A DNA stretch of 52,427 nt from an uncultured bacterium (GCA_949284415.1 CASDVM010000039.1:1-52427); one strand, 5' to 3'; shown: positions 40,169 to 49,786, counted from the first letter of the stretch. Notes: a model not told the origin generated them from the letters alone. Numbers and translations are program-made.

Positions 40169-41458
40169 ATGATAGAAAGATATACACGTAAAGAAATGGC
40201 AAAAATTTGGAATTTACAATCTAAATTCCAATATTATCTTAATGTTGAAATTGCTGCAGCAGAAGCTTACGCGGAACTCGGTATTTTCCCTCAGGGTGAT
40301 ATAGAAAAATTAAAATGTAAAGCCGGATTTGACCTTAACAGAATTGATGAAATCGAAGCAGAGGTAAAACATGATGTAATTGCATTTTTAACATGCGTAA
40401 ATGAAAATCTGGGCGAACTCGCAAAATATATGCATGTAGGTATGACAAGTTCTGATGTAATAGACACCGCTTTTGCACTACAAATTCAGGACAGCGGTAA
40501 AATTATTATAAAAGATTTGGATGAAACAATTCAGTCGATGAAGGAGCTTGCCCAAAAACACAAAAACACTATTTGTATAGGACGTTCTCACGGTGTACAT
40601 GCAGAAATTATGACATTCGGGGTAAAAATTTGCAATTGGATTGATATTCTTGAACGCCAGAGAGCAAATTTTATTCATGCCCTTGATGAAATAAAAGTCG
40701 GACAGATTTCAGGCCCTGTAGGGACATACAGCAATATCCCGCCGGAAGTTGAACAAATTGCCTGCAAAAATCTCGGTCTCAAACCTGCAAGGATTTCAAC
40801 ACAAATTATCGCAAGAGATTACCATGCTTATTTTATGCAGTCGCTGGCGCTTATTGCAAGCGTTATTGAACAATTTGCGACAGAAATAAGACATCTTCAG
40901 CGTACAGAAGTTCTTGAAGTTGAAGAAGGTTTCGGGAAAAATCAAAAGGGTTCATCTGCCATGCCACATAAAAAAAATCCGGTATTATCCGAAAATTTAT
41001 GCGGGCTGGCACGTGTGGTCAGAGCTAATTCAATTGCGGCGCTTGAAAATATTCCTTTGTGGCATGAACGCGATATTTCGCATAGTTCGGCAGAAAGAAT
41101 AATTTTTCCGGACAGTTTAATGCTTGTTGATTTTATGCTCAACAGATTTAAAAATATTATACAAAATCTTGTTGTACATGATAAGAATATGCTGAAAAAT
41201 ACAGAAAAATTCGGAGGTATAATATTTTCTCAAAAAGTTCTGTTAAAACTTATTGAAAAAGGTCTGTCAAGAGAGGATGCTTACAGACTGGTTCAAAGAA
41301 ATGCAATTGATGCATTCGAAAATGACGGAGATTTTAGAGTTAATCTGTTGAATGATGAAAGTATTACAAAACTCCTGACACCTGTTGAAATTGATGAAAT
41401 ATTTAACAAAGAAGAATTTTTGAAAAACATTCGGGAAATATATAACCGTATCTTATAA
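40169..41458 (+). CDS. purB: Adenylosuccinate lyase
   Basis: 429 aa, of the short bacterial type. It splits SAICAR and adenylosuccinate, releasing fumarate, in purine synthesis. The superfamily signature is 'GSSAMPHKKNPVLSENL'; also 'MHVGMTSSDVIDTAFALQI', 'CIGRSHGVHAEIMTFGVKI', 'KVGQISGPVGTYSNIPPEVE' and 'WHERDISHSSAERIIFPDSL'. The start MIERYTRKEMAKIW is family-like. A terminator follows directly. Confidence 0.97.
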   Translation: MIERYTRKEMAKIWNLQSKFQYYLNVEIAAAEAYAELGIFPQGDIEKLKCKAGFDLNRIDEIEAEVKHDVIAFLTCVNENLGELAKYMHVGMTSSDVIDTAFALQIQDSGKIIIKDLDETIQSMKELAQKHKNTICIGRSHGVHAEIMTFGVKICNWIDILERQRANFIHALDEIKVGQISGPVGTYSNIPPEVEQIACKNLGLKPARISTQIIARDYHAYFMQSLALIASVIEQFATEIRHLQRTEVLEVEEGFGKNQKGSSAMPHKKNPVLSENLCGLARVVRANSIAALENIPLWHERDISHSSAERIIFPDSLMLVDFMLNRFKNIIQNLVVHDKNMLKNTEKFGGIIFSQKVLLKLIEKGLSREDAYRLVQRNAIDAFENDGDFRVNLLNDESITKLLTPVEIDEIFNKEEFLKNIREIYNRIL

Positions 41459-41484
41459 AAAGTGCCTGCAATTACAGGCACTTT
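41459..41484. terminator. Terminator after purB
   Basis: AAAGTGCCTG (41459-41468) pairs with CAGGCACTTT (41475-41484), loop CAATTA. The T run is short (3) and starts within the stem. It overlaps the region right after the stop. Confidence 0.65.
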
Positions 41485-41531
41485 CATATACTTATGAATA
41501 ATAAAGCTATATATTATTTTTTTAAATTTTT

Positions 41532-42497
41532 TTAAAATTCCAGCAAAACTTTTAATGTTTCTTTTTCCTTATTTTTTTCAAATGCTTCTATTGCATCATC
41601 TGCGTTGTATTTTGCTGAAATAAGAGGCGAAAAATTTACTTTTCCTGATTTTAAAAGTCTTAATGCAGCAGGGAATTGCCCGCATCTTGAGCCTAACACC
41701 GTAATTTCATCAATTACAACAGGTGCAAGATTAAATTCTTTTGAGGCTGCAACGGTGCTTTTTAAAACAAGCACTCCGCGAGGTTTTGTAAGTGCAAGAG
41801 ATGTTTCAAAGCCTGAAACGGAACCTGTTGCTTCTACAACGACATCATAAATTTTTTCCACTTTTAAATCATTAAGCAATTTTGTTTTAACACCTTGAGC
41901 TTTAGCAATATCAAGTTTATTTTGATGTTTGCCGACTAAAGTAACATCAAAATTCTGCGCATTTAATGTTAAAGCGGTAATAAGCCCGAGCTTGCCGTCT
42001 CCGAGAACTATAACTTTTTCGAAAGGTTTTATGTGTAATTGTTCCGTAATTTCGCATGCTGCAGCAAGAGGTTCTACAAAAACTGCCTGCTCATCAGGTA
42101 CGTTATCAGGAACTGCAAAAAGTGTTTCAAGAGGCATTGTAAAATATTCCGCAAAAACTCCGTCTTTTCTCCAGATTCCCAATGTATGACGGTCAGGACA
42201 GTGGCGGTATAGTTTTTGTGCACAATATGGACAGTCAGGTTTTTTGCAGCCGTAGCTTATTTCTGCAACAACACGCTTTCCGAGAAGCGATTTATCTTCA
42301 TCATTGATTTCTTCAACAACTCCGACAGCTTCATGCCCGAGAATTCCTTTGTAACCCATATAGCCTTTTGTAATTTCATAATCTGTATTACAAATTCCTG
42401 CAAGAGTAACGCGCACAAGAGCTTCTCCTTTTTGCGGAACAGGCTTCTTATAATCGTTTACGAGTTTTAATCCTTCATCAAATACTACTGCTTTCAT
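41532..42497 (-). CDS. Zinc-dependent medium-chain alcohol dehydrogenase
   Basis: 321 aa MDR protein. Catalytic zinc site 'GICNTDYEITKGYMGYKGILGHEAVGVVEE' (Cys, then GHE), structural zinc loop with four Cys ('CKKPDCPYCAQKLYRHCPDR'), 'VFVEPLAAACEI', and Rossmann 'VIVLGDGKLGLITALTL'. It oxidises an alcohol or polyol with NAD(P)H; the substrate is not evident (threonine or sorbitol dehydrogenase-like). AGAGGATAAAAA precedes the ATG. It is shorter than the typical 340-350 residues because the C-terminus is compact. miaB lies upstream on the opposite end of a 15-bp gap, same strand. Confidence 0.9.
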   Translation of the reverse strand: MKAVVFDEGLKLVNDYKKPVPQKGEALVRVTLAGICNTDYEITKGYMGYKGILGHEAVGVVEEINDEDKSLLGKRVVAEISYGCKKPDCPYCAQKLYRHCPDRHTLGIWRKDGVFAEYFTMPLETLFAVPDNVPDEQAVFVEPLAAACEITEQLHIKPFEKVIVLGDGKLGLITALTLNAQNFDVTLVGKHQNKLDIAKAQGVKTKLLNDLKVEKIYDVVVEATGSVSGFETSLALTKPRGVLVLKSTVAASKEFNLAPVVIDEITVLGSRCGQFPAALRLLKSGKVNFSPLISAKYNADDAIEAFEKNKEKETLKVLLEF

Positions 42498-42512
42498 TTT
42501 TTATCCTCTTTA

Positions 42513-43871
42513 TTATATTAATTCGCCTTTTAGATACCAGGTTTTAACCCCTGTTATTTTTACATTTACAAACTGTCCAGTCAAATCCTTATCACAGGGT
42601 ATGTGTACCGTTTTAAAATTTCTTGTTTTTCCGGAATTAATCATCTGTCCTTTGTGTTCGTAAAAGCTTTCCACAAGCACTTCCATTTCCCGTCCTGCAT
42701 ATTTAAGGTTTGATTTAAGGCAGTTTTCCTGAATTTTTTTGTTCAAACGCTGAAATCTTTCATTTTTTATATCTTCAGGGATAAATTTATCAATCCATTT
42801 CCCTGCAACGGTTTTTTCACGCGGAGAATACGCCGCGACATTACAGTAATCCAGTTCAAATTCGTCAATTGCAGTCAAAGTCTGTTCAAACTGTTCTTCT
42901 GTTTCTCCGGGGAAACCTGCTATAAAATCGCTCGTTATTGTAACATCAGAGACCATTTTACGCACTTTTTCAACAATTTTTGCATAAGTTTCTCTGTCAT
43001 AGCGTCTGTTCATTGCTTTCAAAACTTCTGAACTGCCTGACTGCATTGGGATATGAAAATATTCACAGACCTTATCAAGTTCTACAACAGTATCTATAAG
43101 TTCATCCGTTATATCAGTCGGATAAGATGTTACAAAACGAATCCTGAAATTTCCTTCAATTGCATTGAGTTCTTGCAGAAGCTGTGCAAGACGATAATTT
43201 GCAAGATCCTGACGTTCAGGCTGCTTGGATGGAAAATCTTTACCATAGCTGTCAACATTCTGCCCGAGAAGCGTAATTTCCTTAAAGCCTGAATTTAATG
43301 CATCTTTAGCTTCTTTAATAATAATTTCGGGCAGTCTTGAACGTTCGCGCCCTCTTGTATAAGGTACAATGCAGTATGTACAGAAATTGTTGCATCCTTC
43401 CGTTATAGGAATCCACGCATTTACACCTTTTACTCTTTTAATCTCATATTCTTTACCAATATTATCTTCTGTAGCATTAGTTTCCGTACATTCACAAACT
43501 CTTTCGCCGTTATTAATCTTTTTTATAATTTCAGGGAGCGCGTATATTTTATGTGTTCCGAGTACAAAGTCCACATAGGGTGCTCTTGAAAAAATTTTAT
43601 TCGCTTTCTGCTGTGCAACACACCCGCAGATGCCTATTTTTATTTTTTTACATGAAATTTTCTCCTGCTTCCATTTTCCCCAGACACCGAGCTGGCTGAA
43701 TGCTTTATCTTCGCTTAACTGCCTGATTGAACATGTGTTAACCATTAACAAATCAGCTTTTTCCGGATCTTTAGTTTCTTCATAGCCCAGATGTGAAAGC
43801 ATGCCAAGCATTCTTTCAGTATCCGATTTATTCATCTGGCAGCCCATGGTTTCAATATATACCTGTTTCAT
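42513..43871 (-). CDS. miaB: tRNA-2-methylthio-N6-dimethylallyladenosine synthase
   Basis: 452 aa, family length. Radical SAM methylthiotransferase acting on i6A37 of tRNAs reading UNN codons. The UPF0004 domain has Cys in 'MGCQMNKSDTERM', 'VNTCSIRQLSEDK' and 'GICGCVAQQ'; the SAM cluster is 'CNNFCTYCIVPYTRGRERSR'; a TRAM domain closes the protein ('YAGREMEVLVESFYEHKGQM', 'FVNVKITGVKTWYLKGEL'). 'ELDYCNVAAYSPREKTVA' fits MiaB rather than MtaB or RimO. GCGGGAAAATAA precedes the ATG. Probably co-transcribed with the dehydrogenase gene 15 bp downstream. Confidence 0.96.
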   Translation of the reverse strand: MKQVYIETMGCQMNKSDTERMLGMLSHLGYEETKDPEKADLLMVNTCSIRQLSEDKAFSQLGVWGKWKQEKISCKKIKIGICGCVAQQKANKIFSRAPYVDFVLGTHKIYALPEIIKKINNGERVCECTETNATEDNIGKEYEIKRVKGVNAWIPITEGCNNFCTYCIVPYTRGRERSRLPEIIIKEAKDALNSGFKEITLLGQNVDSYGKDFPSKQPERQDLANYRLAQLLQELNAIEGNFRIRFVTSYPTDITDELIDTVVELDKVCEYFHIPMQSGSSEVLKAMNRRYDRETYAKIVEKVRKMVSDVTITSDFIAGFPGETEEQFEQTLTAIDEFELDYCNVAAYSPREKTVAGKWIDKFIPEDIKNERFQRLNKKIQENCLKSNLKYAGREMEVLVESFYEHKGQMINSGKTRNFKTVHIPCDKDLTGQFVNVKITGVKTWYLKGELI

Positions 43872-43993
43872 TTATTTTCCCGCTATTTATATTATTCACT
43901 ATGTAAATTATAATACAAAAATACTTAATATACTTGACTTTTAATGAATATAATATTATTGTTTTATTAAAATGGTTGAAAGGTGTTTATTAT

Positions 43994-45667
43994 ATGGGAT
44001 TAGGAAAGAAAAACGTTCTAACGCTTTTGCATGAAAGAACAGAAAAATTTGCAGATAAAGTTGCTCTCGGAATGAAAACTCCATACGGCTGGAAAGAATT
44101 TACCTATAGAGGTGTCGGACTTTTATCACGAAAACTTGCTTATTATTTATTAACGGAATTAAAAGTAAAAAAAGGCGACAGGCTTGCAATTCTTTCAGAG
44201 TCCAAACCTGAATACGGAGCGTGTGTCTTCGCATCGGTTATATCCGGAATGATTACTGTTCCTTTGGATATTAAGCTTACGAAATATGAATTAAAATCAA
44301 TTCTTACGGACTGCGAACCTTCCGTAATCCTTGTTTCTAAAAATTATATAGAAATGGCAGAATATTTAAAAAATGAAATTCCATCTTTAAAACAAATTCT
44401 TGTAATGGATGAACCTTCATACAATGTTAACGAAAAAAGTATCTACCAGCTTGAAGATAACTACGATTATAAATGGAGTCTGCGCAGCTCAAAATCCACT
44501 GCATTTATAATATACACATCAGGCACAACAGGTTCTCCCAAAGGGGTTGAAATTACTTTTGAAAATATGCTCGCACAGCTGGATGATTTGAAATATGCAC
44601 TGGATCAAATTCTGCCTGATAAACATGTTAATATTCTGTCAATCCTGCCGATGAATCACCTTTTTGAAATGACCGTGGGATTTTCTACATTTTTAAATTT
44701 CGGTTTTTCTGTATATTACACTCCAAGCTTAAAACCAAAAGATGTTTTAAGCATTATGAGAGAAAAACAAATTGAATTTATGATTGTCGTTCCTGCATTT
44801 TTAAAATTATTAAAGACCGGGATTGAATCAGAATTAAATAATTCCTCACAAACTACTCAATTGTTATTTAAAGTAATGTTTTCTCTTGCAAAATTTATAC
44901 CCTCATTCAGGGTAAAAAAATTAATGTTTAAAAAAATCCACAGAAGATTCGGCGGTCATTTTTCGGGCTGTATCTCAGGCGGTGCACCTTTAGATGTTGC
45001 TGTCGGGAAATTTTTTGAAAGAATAGGTATAAAAGTATATCAGGGCTACGGACTATCAGAAGCAAGTCCGGTTGCCTCAGTCAATGTTGATAGACCCGGA
45101 GATATAGCATCTGTCGGAAAACCTTTAAAAAGCATTGAGGCCAAAATAGACCCTGAAAGCGGCGAATTACTGTTAAAAGGGCCGTCAATCATGAAAGGCT
45201 ATCACAACCAGCCTCAATTAACTGCTGAAGTTATAGATACTGACGGCTGGCTTCATACCGGTGATGTCGCCAAAATAAGCGGACAGGGACATATTTATAT
45301 TACCGGCAGAATTAAAAATATGATTGTTCTTTCAGGCGGGAAAAAAGTTTTTCCCGAAGAAGTAGAAAGCGTTCTTGAAAAAAGCCCCTATTTCAGCGAA
45401 GTGTGCGTACTCGGAATTTCTAAAACATTCGGGGCAAAAGACGGTGCAGAAGAAGTTACCGCCGTTGTTGTCCCTGCGGAAGATATTATAAATAATCATG
45501 ATTGGGAAGCCGTTGAAAAACTTGTAAAAACCGAGGTAAAAAAATTATCCCTGTATTTGACTGCTTACAAAAGACCTGTTAATATAATTGTGAGTAAAGA
45601 GCCTCTGCCGAGAACTGCTACAAGAAAAGTAAAACGCAAAGAGGTCAAAGAACTTGCAACAGCATAA
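43994..45667 (+). CDS. AMP-forming acyl-CoA/fatty-acid synthetase
   Basis: 557 aa from the ATG at 43994 (AAAGG about 11 nt upstream); a TTG 60 nt earlier is open but unsupported. ANL-superfamily enzyme: P-loop 'AFIIYTSGTTGSPKGVEITF', 'YQGYGLSEASPVASVN', 'DGWLHTGDVAKISGQGHIYI' and 'GRIKNMIVLSGGKKVFPEEVE', with the C-terminal Lys in 'LPRTATRKVKRKEV'. It activates a fatty or other carboxylic acid to the acyl-AMP and then CoA or carrier thioester. A FadD-like role in membrane lipid supply is likely. A secreted protein gene follows 26 bp downstream. Confidence 0.92.
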   Translation: MGLGKKNVLTLLHERTEKFADKVALGMKTPYGWKEFTYRGVGLLSRKLAYYLLTELKVKKGDRLAILSESKPEYGACVFASVISGMITVPLDIKLTKYELKSILTDCEPSVILVSKNYIEMAEYLKNEIPSLKQILVMDEPSYNVNEKSIYQLEDNYDYKWSLRSSKSTAFIIYTSGTTGSPKGVEITFENMLAQLDDLKYALDQILPDKHVNILSILPMNHLFEMTVGFSTFLNFGFSVYYTPSLKPKDVLSIMREKQIEFMIVVPAFLKLLKTGIESELNNSSQTTQLLFKVMFSLAKFIPSFRVKKLMFKKIHRRFGGHFSGCISGGAPLDVAVGKFFERIGIKVYQGYGLSEASPVASVNVDRPGDIASVGKPLKSIEAKIDPESGELLLKGPSIMKGYHNQPQLTAEVIDTDGWLHTGDVAKISGQGHIYITGRIKNMIVLSGGKKVFPEEVESVLEKSPYFSEVCVLGISKTFGAKDGAEEVTAVVVPAEDIINNHDWEAVEKLVKTEVKKLSLYLTAYKRPVNIIVSKEPLPRTATRKVKRKEVKELATA

Positions 45668-45693
45668 TTTTTAACAAAATTTACGGAGACATC

Positions 45694-46161
45694 ATGAAGC
45701 AGAAGATTTTATTACTTATTTTATTATTACTGGCAGGAATCCCTGTAATGTGCGATGATACGGAACAACAGGCTCCTGTACCGCCTGCCGTACAGAATAA
45801 AATTAATCAGCCTATGGAAAATGAAACTCCTGAACAGCCTGAAAAAGTTACAACTTTAAATATACCTCCGAAATGGACTGATTTTTGCGAAATAGGCTAT
45901 GAAAATGCCGTTTACAAAGACTCGCATGATATATTTAATATTTTCAGCTTTGTAAAATCAGAAAGAGTAAAAAAGAACTACTGGGCTGAACGCCGCGTAA
46001 GTTTTGAAAATTATCTGAAAAGCTGCAACGCGCTTGATGATTCGGCAAAAGCATCTTGCTATAGTGAATTGAGAAATATTGAAAATCAAAAAAATGATCT
46101 TTACAGACTCAAAAGAAGACAACTTTTGTATGAAAATAATATTGAACTTGACAGAAGATAA
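45694..46161 (+). CDS. Small exported protein
   Basis: 155 aa, not recognised. Signal peptide 'MKQKILLLILLLLAGIPVMC', then a Pro/Gln/Glu-rich linker ('DDTEQQAPVPPAVQNKINQP') and a helical, charged C-terminal half ('FCEIGYENAVYKDSHDIFNI', 'NYWAERRVSFENYLKSCNAL', 'YRLKRRQLLYENNIELDRR') with three Cys in 45 residues. TACGGAGACATC precedes the ATG, 26 nt after the acyl-CoA synthetase stop, so it is probably in the same transcript. Confidence 0.65.
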   Translation: MKQKILLLILLLLAGIPVMCDDTEQQAPVPPAVQNKINQPMENETPEQPEKVTTLNIPPKWTDFCEIGYENAVYKDSHDIFNIFSFVKSERVKKNYWAERRVSFENYLKSCNALDDSAKASCYSELRNIENQKNDLYRLKRRQLLYENNIELDRR

Positions 46162-46177
46162 TTAATAGACTGCAATC

Positions 46178-46669
46178 TTATGCAGCAGCTTCTTCTTTTT
46201 CTTTATCTTTTTTAATAAACAAAAATTCGCCTTTGTATGATGGTGCTGAGCCGTTTTTATCTTTACCTGTACTCAAACTTACTATACTGTTGAATTTTGG
46301 AGCTGTTTCCGTTTTTTGAGAATTTCCGACACCTTCATTCAGTGCTACGGTAATTTTTCCTTCAACATTCTTTTGAATATTTTGAGCAGCCTGAGAGTTC
46401 AAATACTGGATAGATTTTAATACGTCATTATTTAATTGAATTTGTAAACCTGAATTGTTCATGGCAACCTGACGGGCAATATTTACATCAACATTGCCTT
46501 TATACAAATCAATATCAAGAGTACGTGCCGTGAATGCAGTTCCTGTTGATGCAGTATTATACTGACTGTTTTTTTCGGCAGCACGTTTCAAAATTTCATT
46601 TGAAACCTGTTTTAAAGTTGTTGTATCAATCCCTAATTTATACTGTGCATTAAAAAGACCAATTGCCAT
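46178..46669 (-). CDS. Protein of unknown function
   Basis: 163 aa, no signal peptide, not recognised. The beginning is 'MAIGLFNAQYKLGIDTTTLKQVSNEILKRAAEK', later 'NVDVNIARQVAMNNSGLQIQLNNDVLKSIQYLNSQAAQNI', helical and polar, with a Lys/Glu/Ala tail ('KGEFLFIKKDKEKEEAAA'). The style (short 'M-A-I-G-L-F-N' start, Asn/Gln/Ala-rich helices) is close to flagellin-like or other non-classically exported proteins, but no match is certain. AAAGGGATTTAAAGAT precedes the ATG. Confidence 0.6.
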   Translation of the reverse strand: MAIGLFNAQYKLGIDTTTLKQVSNEILKRAAEKNSQYNTASTGTAFTARTLDIDLYKGNVDVNIARQVAMNNSGLQIQLNNDVLKSIQYLNSQAAQNIQKNVEGKITVALNEGVGNSQKTETAPKFNSIVSLSTGKDKNGSAPSYKGEFLFIKKDKEKEEAAA

Positions 46670-46841
46670 ATCTTTAAATCCCTTTTTTTGTTTCCTTACA
46701 TTATTTATCGGCTTTTTTGCCTAAAATCTTTAATGTTTAAAATATAAACCGTAACAATACTTAACAATAAATAAAATTATAGCAATTTTAAAAAAAGAAT
46801 ATACTTTATATATATACAAATATATAACCGAGAGAGGTATT

Positions 46842-47288
46842 ATGGGTTTAGACAATACTTTATATACACTCAGCAATGTTAACGCACTTCTTGGAAGCAC
46901 CGTAGGTTTTGCCAATGCAAGAAACAACGGAGTCCCTGTCGGGGATGCTCTTATGGATTTTGGGTTTAACATTATGAACGGAGCCATAAGAAATGAAGCA
47001 GCAAGAGATATAAGAAGACATACGGGAAGTTATTTGGGATACGCCGTAAATTCTGCGGCAGGTTACGGTAATCCGATTGCTAACGCTCAAGGAACAATGG
47101 GGCTTATAGGAGCGTCAATGATAACTTCGCCTTTCGGAATTTTCGGATGCGGATTTAATCCTTATATGACTTCAAATATATATGGCTGCGGGCCTTTTGG
47201 CGGAGGATTTTTCGGAGGCTGCGGATGCGGACCGGGATTTATGTTCGGCGGACCGAGTTTCTTCGGTGTACGCGGTTTCTGGTGTTAA
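46842..47288 (+). CDS. Glycine/cysteine-rich small protein
   Basis: 148 aa, not recognised. The first 100 residues are Gly/Ala/Asn-rich with 'NVNALLGSTVGFANARNNGVPVGDAL' and 'GAIRNEAARDIRRHTGSYLGYA'. The last 45 are Gly/Phe/Cys-rich ('FGIFGCGFNPYM', 'YGCGPFGGGFFGGCGCGPGF', 'MFGGPSFFGVRGFWC'). The tail has six Cys. It may bind metal or form an insoluble matrix. GAGAGAGGTATT precedes the ATG. Its stop overlaps that of the solute-binding protein gene on the other strand by 4 bp. Confidence 0.65.
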   Translation: MGLDNTLYTLSNVNALLGSTVGFANARNNGVPVGDALMDFGFNIMNGAIRNEAARDIRRHTGSYLGYAVNSAAGYGNPIANAQGTMGLIGASMITSPFGIFGCGFNPYMTSNIYGCGPFGGGFFGGCGCGPGFMFGGPSFFGVRGFWC

Positions 47289-48511
47289 TCGGCAAGTATT
47301 AAATTTATTTTATCTGAAACATCATCGAGAATTTTTTCGGTGGTGTTTTTGTTTAGTAAAATCTGCTGAACAGCCGTATTTACAATTGTATTAATTTCTT
47401 TCTGGTCTTTCATTGTTTTAAATGACGGTTCTATTTTGTTAAGCTGTTTTGCACTGATTACACGCGCTTTTGCCATCAAATCATCTTGATCGTAATTAGT
47501 ATAAAAATCATCCTTCAAAGTTTTTTCATTCACGGCCAGAACATTTGTCAATTTTGCAAGTTCAAGCTGATTTTCATAATTGGTTAAAAAGAGAGCAAAC
47601 TTTAATGCTTCATTTTTATGTTTTGCACGCAGAGGAATTACAAAATTCATAAGAGAAAAATCATTCTGACCGAGCATGCCTGTAATCTGCGGGGCTACAT
47701 CGGTATTTTTATAAGCAGACGGAGCGTTTTCTTTAATCATATTTAAAAAATTAGCGCCGGCCTGAAAAAATACTATTTGTTCTGCCATATATTTTTCAAG
47801 CGCCTCTCTATGGGTTTGAGTAACTGATTCTTTCGGAATTAAAGCGTTTACATACAGATTTTTAAAATAATCAAAAACTTCAACAGACTGCTCAGAATTT
47901 ATATTTGATGCAGTTACGCCGTACTTATTCAAAATTCTGAGCATTGTATCATTTTCCGTAATATTCGGAAGCAAAACAAAAGAACCTGTTTTTTCTTTTA
48001 TCAGGGGAGCAATTCTTGCTAAATCTTCAAAAGTTTCAGGCAGTTCTGCACCTGATTTTGAAAGAAGATTTTTATTGTAAATAGTTACGGCAGAAGTTGC
48101 ATACCACGGAAGAGAATACAACTTTCCGTTATATTTAAGAGAATTTATAATATTTTTATTAAATTGCCCCGTATAATTTTCATCAATTTCATAAAGTGCA
48201 CCACGCTGAGCCAGAAGTGCCGAAAAATCAGGATTCAGATTAATGAGATCAGGCGGATTATCACTCAAAACAGAGGCCAGAGTACGTTTTTCACCTTCTG
48301 AAAACGGTACATCAACCCATTTAATTTTTATTTCAGGATTTTGTGCCTCAAATTCTTTTATAACCTTATTCATATAAGTCGAAAAATCGCTCATCTGCAA
48401 TGTCCAAAAAATAACTTCATTATCAGAAGATTTTTTATGAACAGGAATTGTTATACCAACAAGAAAAATAACAAACAAAATAATACATATTTTTATTACA
48501 AAACTTTTCAC
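47285..48511 (-). CDS. ABC-type sugar-binding protein (family 1 extracellular solute-binding protein)
   Basis: 408 aa, GTG start at 48511. A membrane-anchor or signal helix at 1-24 ('MKSFVIKICIILFVIFLVGI') precedes a periplasmic binding fold: 'VIFWTLQMSDFSTYMNKVIKEFEAQNPEIKIKWVDVPF', 'DNPPDLINLNPDFSALLAQRGALYEI', 'YSLPWYATSAVTIYNKNLLSK' and 'FFQAGANFLNMIKENAP'. It captures a sugar-type ligand for an ABC importer. No permease or ATPase gene is nearby, so it is orphaned here. GAGTGG lies 8 nt upstream. Divergent from rarA with 42 bp between. Confidence 0.88.
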   Translation of the reverse strand: MKSFVIKICIILFVIFLVGITIPVHKKSSDNEVIFWTLQMSDFSTYMNKVIKEFEAQNPEIKIKWVDVPFSEGEKRTLASVLSDNPPDLINLNPDFSALLAQRGALYEIDENYTGQFNKNIINSLKYNGKLYSLPWYATSAVTIYNKNLLSKSGAELPETFEDLARIAPLIKEKTGSFVLLPNITENDTMLRILNKYGVTASNINSEQSVEVFDYFKNLYVNALIPKESVTQTHREALEKYMAEQIVFFQAGANFLNMIKENAPSAYKNTDVAPQITGMLGQNDFSLMNFVIPLRAKHKNEALKFALFLTNYENQLELAKLTNVLAVNEKTLKDDFYTNYDQDDLMAKARVISAKQLNKIEPSFKTMKDQKEINTIVNTAVQQILLNKNTTEKILDDVSDKINLILAD

Positions 48512-48541
48512 TTTATACCACTCACTTTTGCCTGACCATGT

Positions 48542-48547
48542 TACAAT
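48542..48547 (+). promoter_or_regulatory. Leaderless-type -10 box for rarA
   Basis: TACAAT exactly 6 nt before the ATG at 48554; no Shine-Dalgarno. Confidence 0.4.
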
Positions 48548-48553
48548 TATACT

Positions 48554-49786
48554 ATGAATAATCTATTTACGGAACTGGAAAATCAAAATAAGCAGATACC
48601 GCTGGCAGAACTTCTGCGTCCAAAAACTATTGAAGAATTTTTGGGGCAAAGCAACGTTATTTCTCCAAACAGCCCCATACTCAATCTTTTGAAAACTAAC
48701 AGGCTTTTTTCAATGATATTCTGGGGAACACCCGGATGCGGGAAAACAACACTTGCAAGGCTTATTGCGACAAGAACCAGCGCAAACTTTATTGAAATTT
48801 CCGCCGTAACATCGGGCGTCAAAGATATTAAAGATGCGGTTGAAAGTGCTAAAGAAGCATTGAGGAGCGGGCATAAAACAATTCTTTTTATAGATGAAAT
48901 ACACAGATATTCAAAAACGCAGCAGGACGCTCTTTTGCCACATCTTGAAAACGGAACGTTGTTTTTAATAGGTTCAACAACTGAAAATCCTTCTTTTCAG
49001 GTTGTACCGGCACTTTTATCAAGAGTACAGGTAGTAAGGCTCAATTCCATTGACGATGAAAGCATGGATAAAATTATTAAAAAAGGATTTGCTTACCTTG
49101 CAAAAAATTATCTTCCAATGGATTGCGAAAGCGGAGCAATTGATTTTATAATAAATCTTGCAAGAGGAGACGCGCGCTATGCTCTGAATGTTGTTGAAAA
49201 TGCATATTTTGCAAGCGACTTAAAAGACGGCAGGCGTAATTTAACGGTAAAAATTATTGAAGAAATATGCCAGAAACGTAATACAAGGTATTCACAACAG
49301 GAGCATTACGACTGTGCATCAGCTTTTCAAAAAAGTCTGCGCGGGTCAGATCCTGATGCCGCCGTTTATTATCTTGCAAAAATGATTGCAGCAGGTGAAG
49401 ATCCCAGATTTATTGCAAGAAGACTAATAACATGTTCCGCCGAAGATGTCGGCAATGCAGATCCGAATGCACTAAATGTTGCACTTAATGCCTATAAAGC
49501 AGTTGAACTTCTGGGACTCCCCGAAGGAAGAATCCCGCTTGCACAGGCTGTAATTTATGTTGCACGTGCGCCAAAATCTAATGAAACAGTCATGGCAATT
49601 GATCAGGCTCTAAATGATATTAATTCCGGAAAAGATTTTCCGCCCCCTATGCATCTCAGAGATGCACATTACAAAGATGCAAAAAATTACGGCTTTGGAA
49701 TAGGTTATATTTACAGCCACGATGCACCTGATGTTAAACAGCAATTTTTACCTGATGAACTTGCAGGTCGAAAATATACAAAATAA
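48554..49786 (+). CDS. rarA: Replication-associated recombination ATPase RarA (MgsA)
   Basis: 410 aa, close to the usual 440. Clamp-loader-like AAA+ ATPase at stalled replication forks. Motifs: 'PLAELLRPKTIEEFLGQSNV', Walker A 'WGTPGCGKTTLARLIA', Walker B 'TILFIDEIHRYSKTQQDALLPHLENG', sensor 1 'LFLIGSTTENPSFQVVPALLSR', and the family's C-terminal part 'YDCASAFQKSLRGSDPDAAVYYLAKMIAAGEDPRFIARRL' and 'CSAEDVGNADP'. It precedes a bidirectional terminator. Its promoter suggests a leaderless message. Confidence 0.96.
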   Translation: MNNLFTELENQNKQIPLAELLRPKTIEEFLGQSNVISPNSPILNLLKTNRLFSMIFWGTPGCGKTTLARLIATRTSANFIEISAVTSGVKDIKDAVESAKEALRSGHKTILFIDEIHRYSKTQQDALLPHLENGTLFLIGSTTENPSFQVVPALLSRVQVVRLNSIDDESMDKIIKKGFAYLAKNYLPMDCESGAIDFIINLARGDARYALNVVENAYFASDLKDGRRNLTVKIIEEICQKRNTRYSQQEHYDCASAFQKSLRGSDPDAAVYYLAKMIAAGEDPRFIARRLITCSAEDVGNADPNALNVALNAYKAVELLGLPEGRIPLAQAVIYVARAPKSNETVMAIDQALNDINSGKDFPPPMHLRDAHYKDAKNYGFGIGYIYSHDAPDVKQQFLPDELAGRKYTK

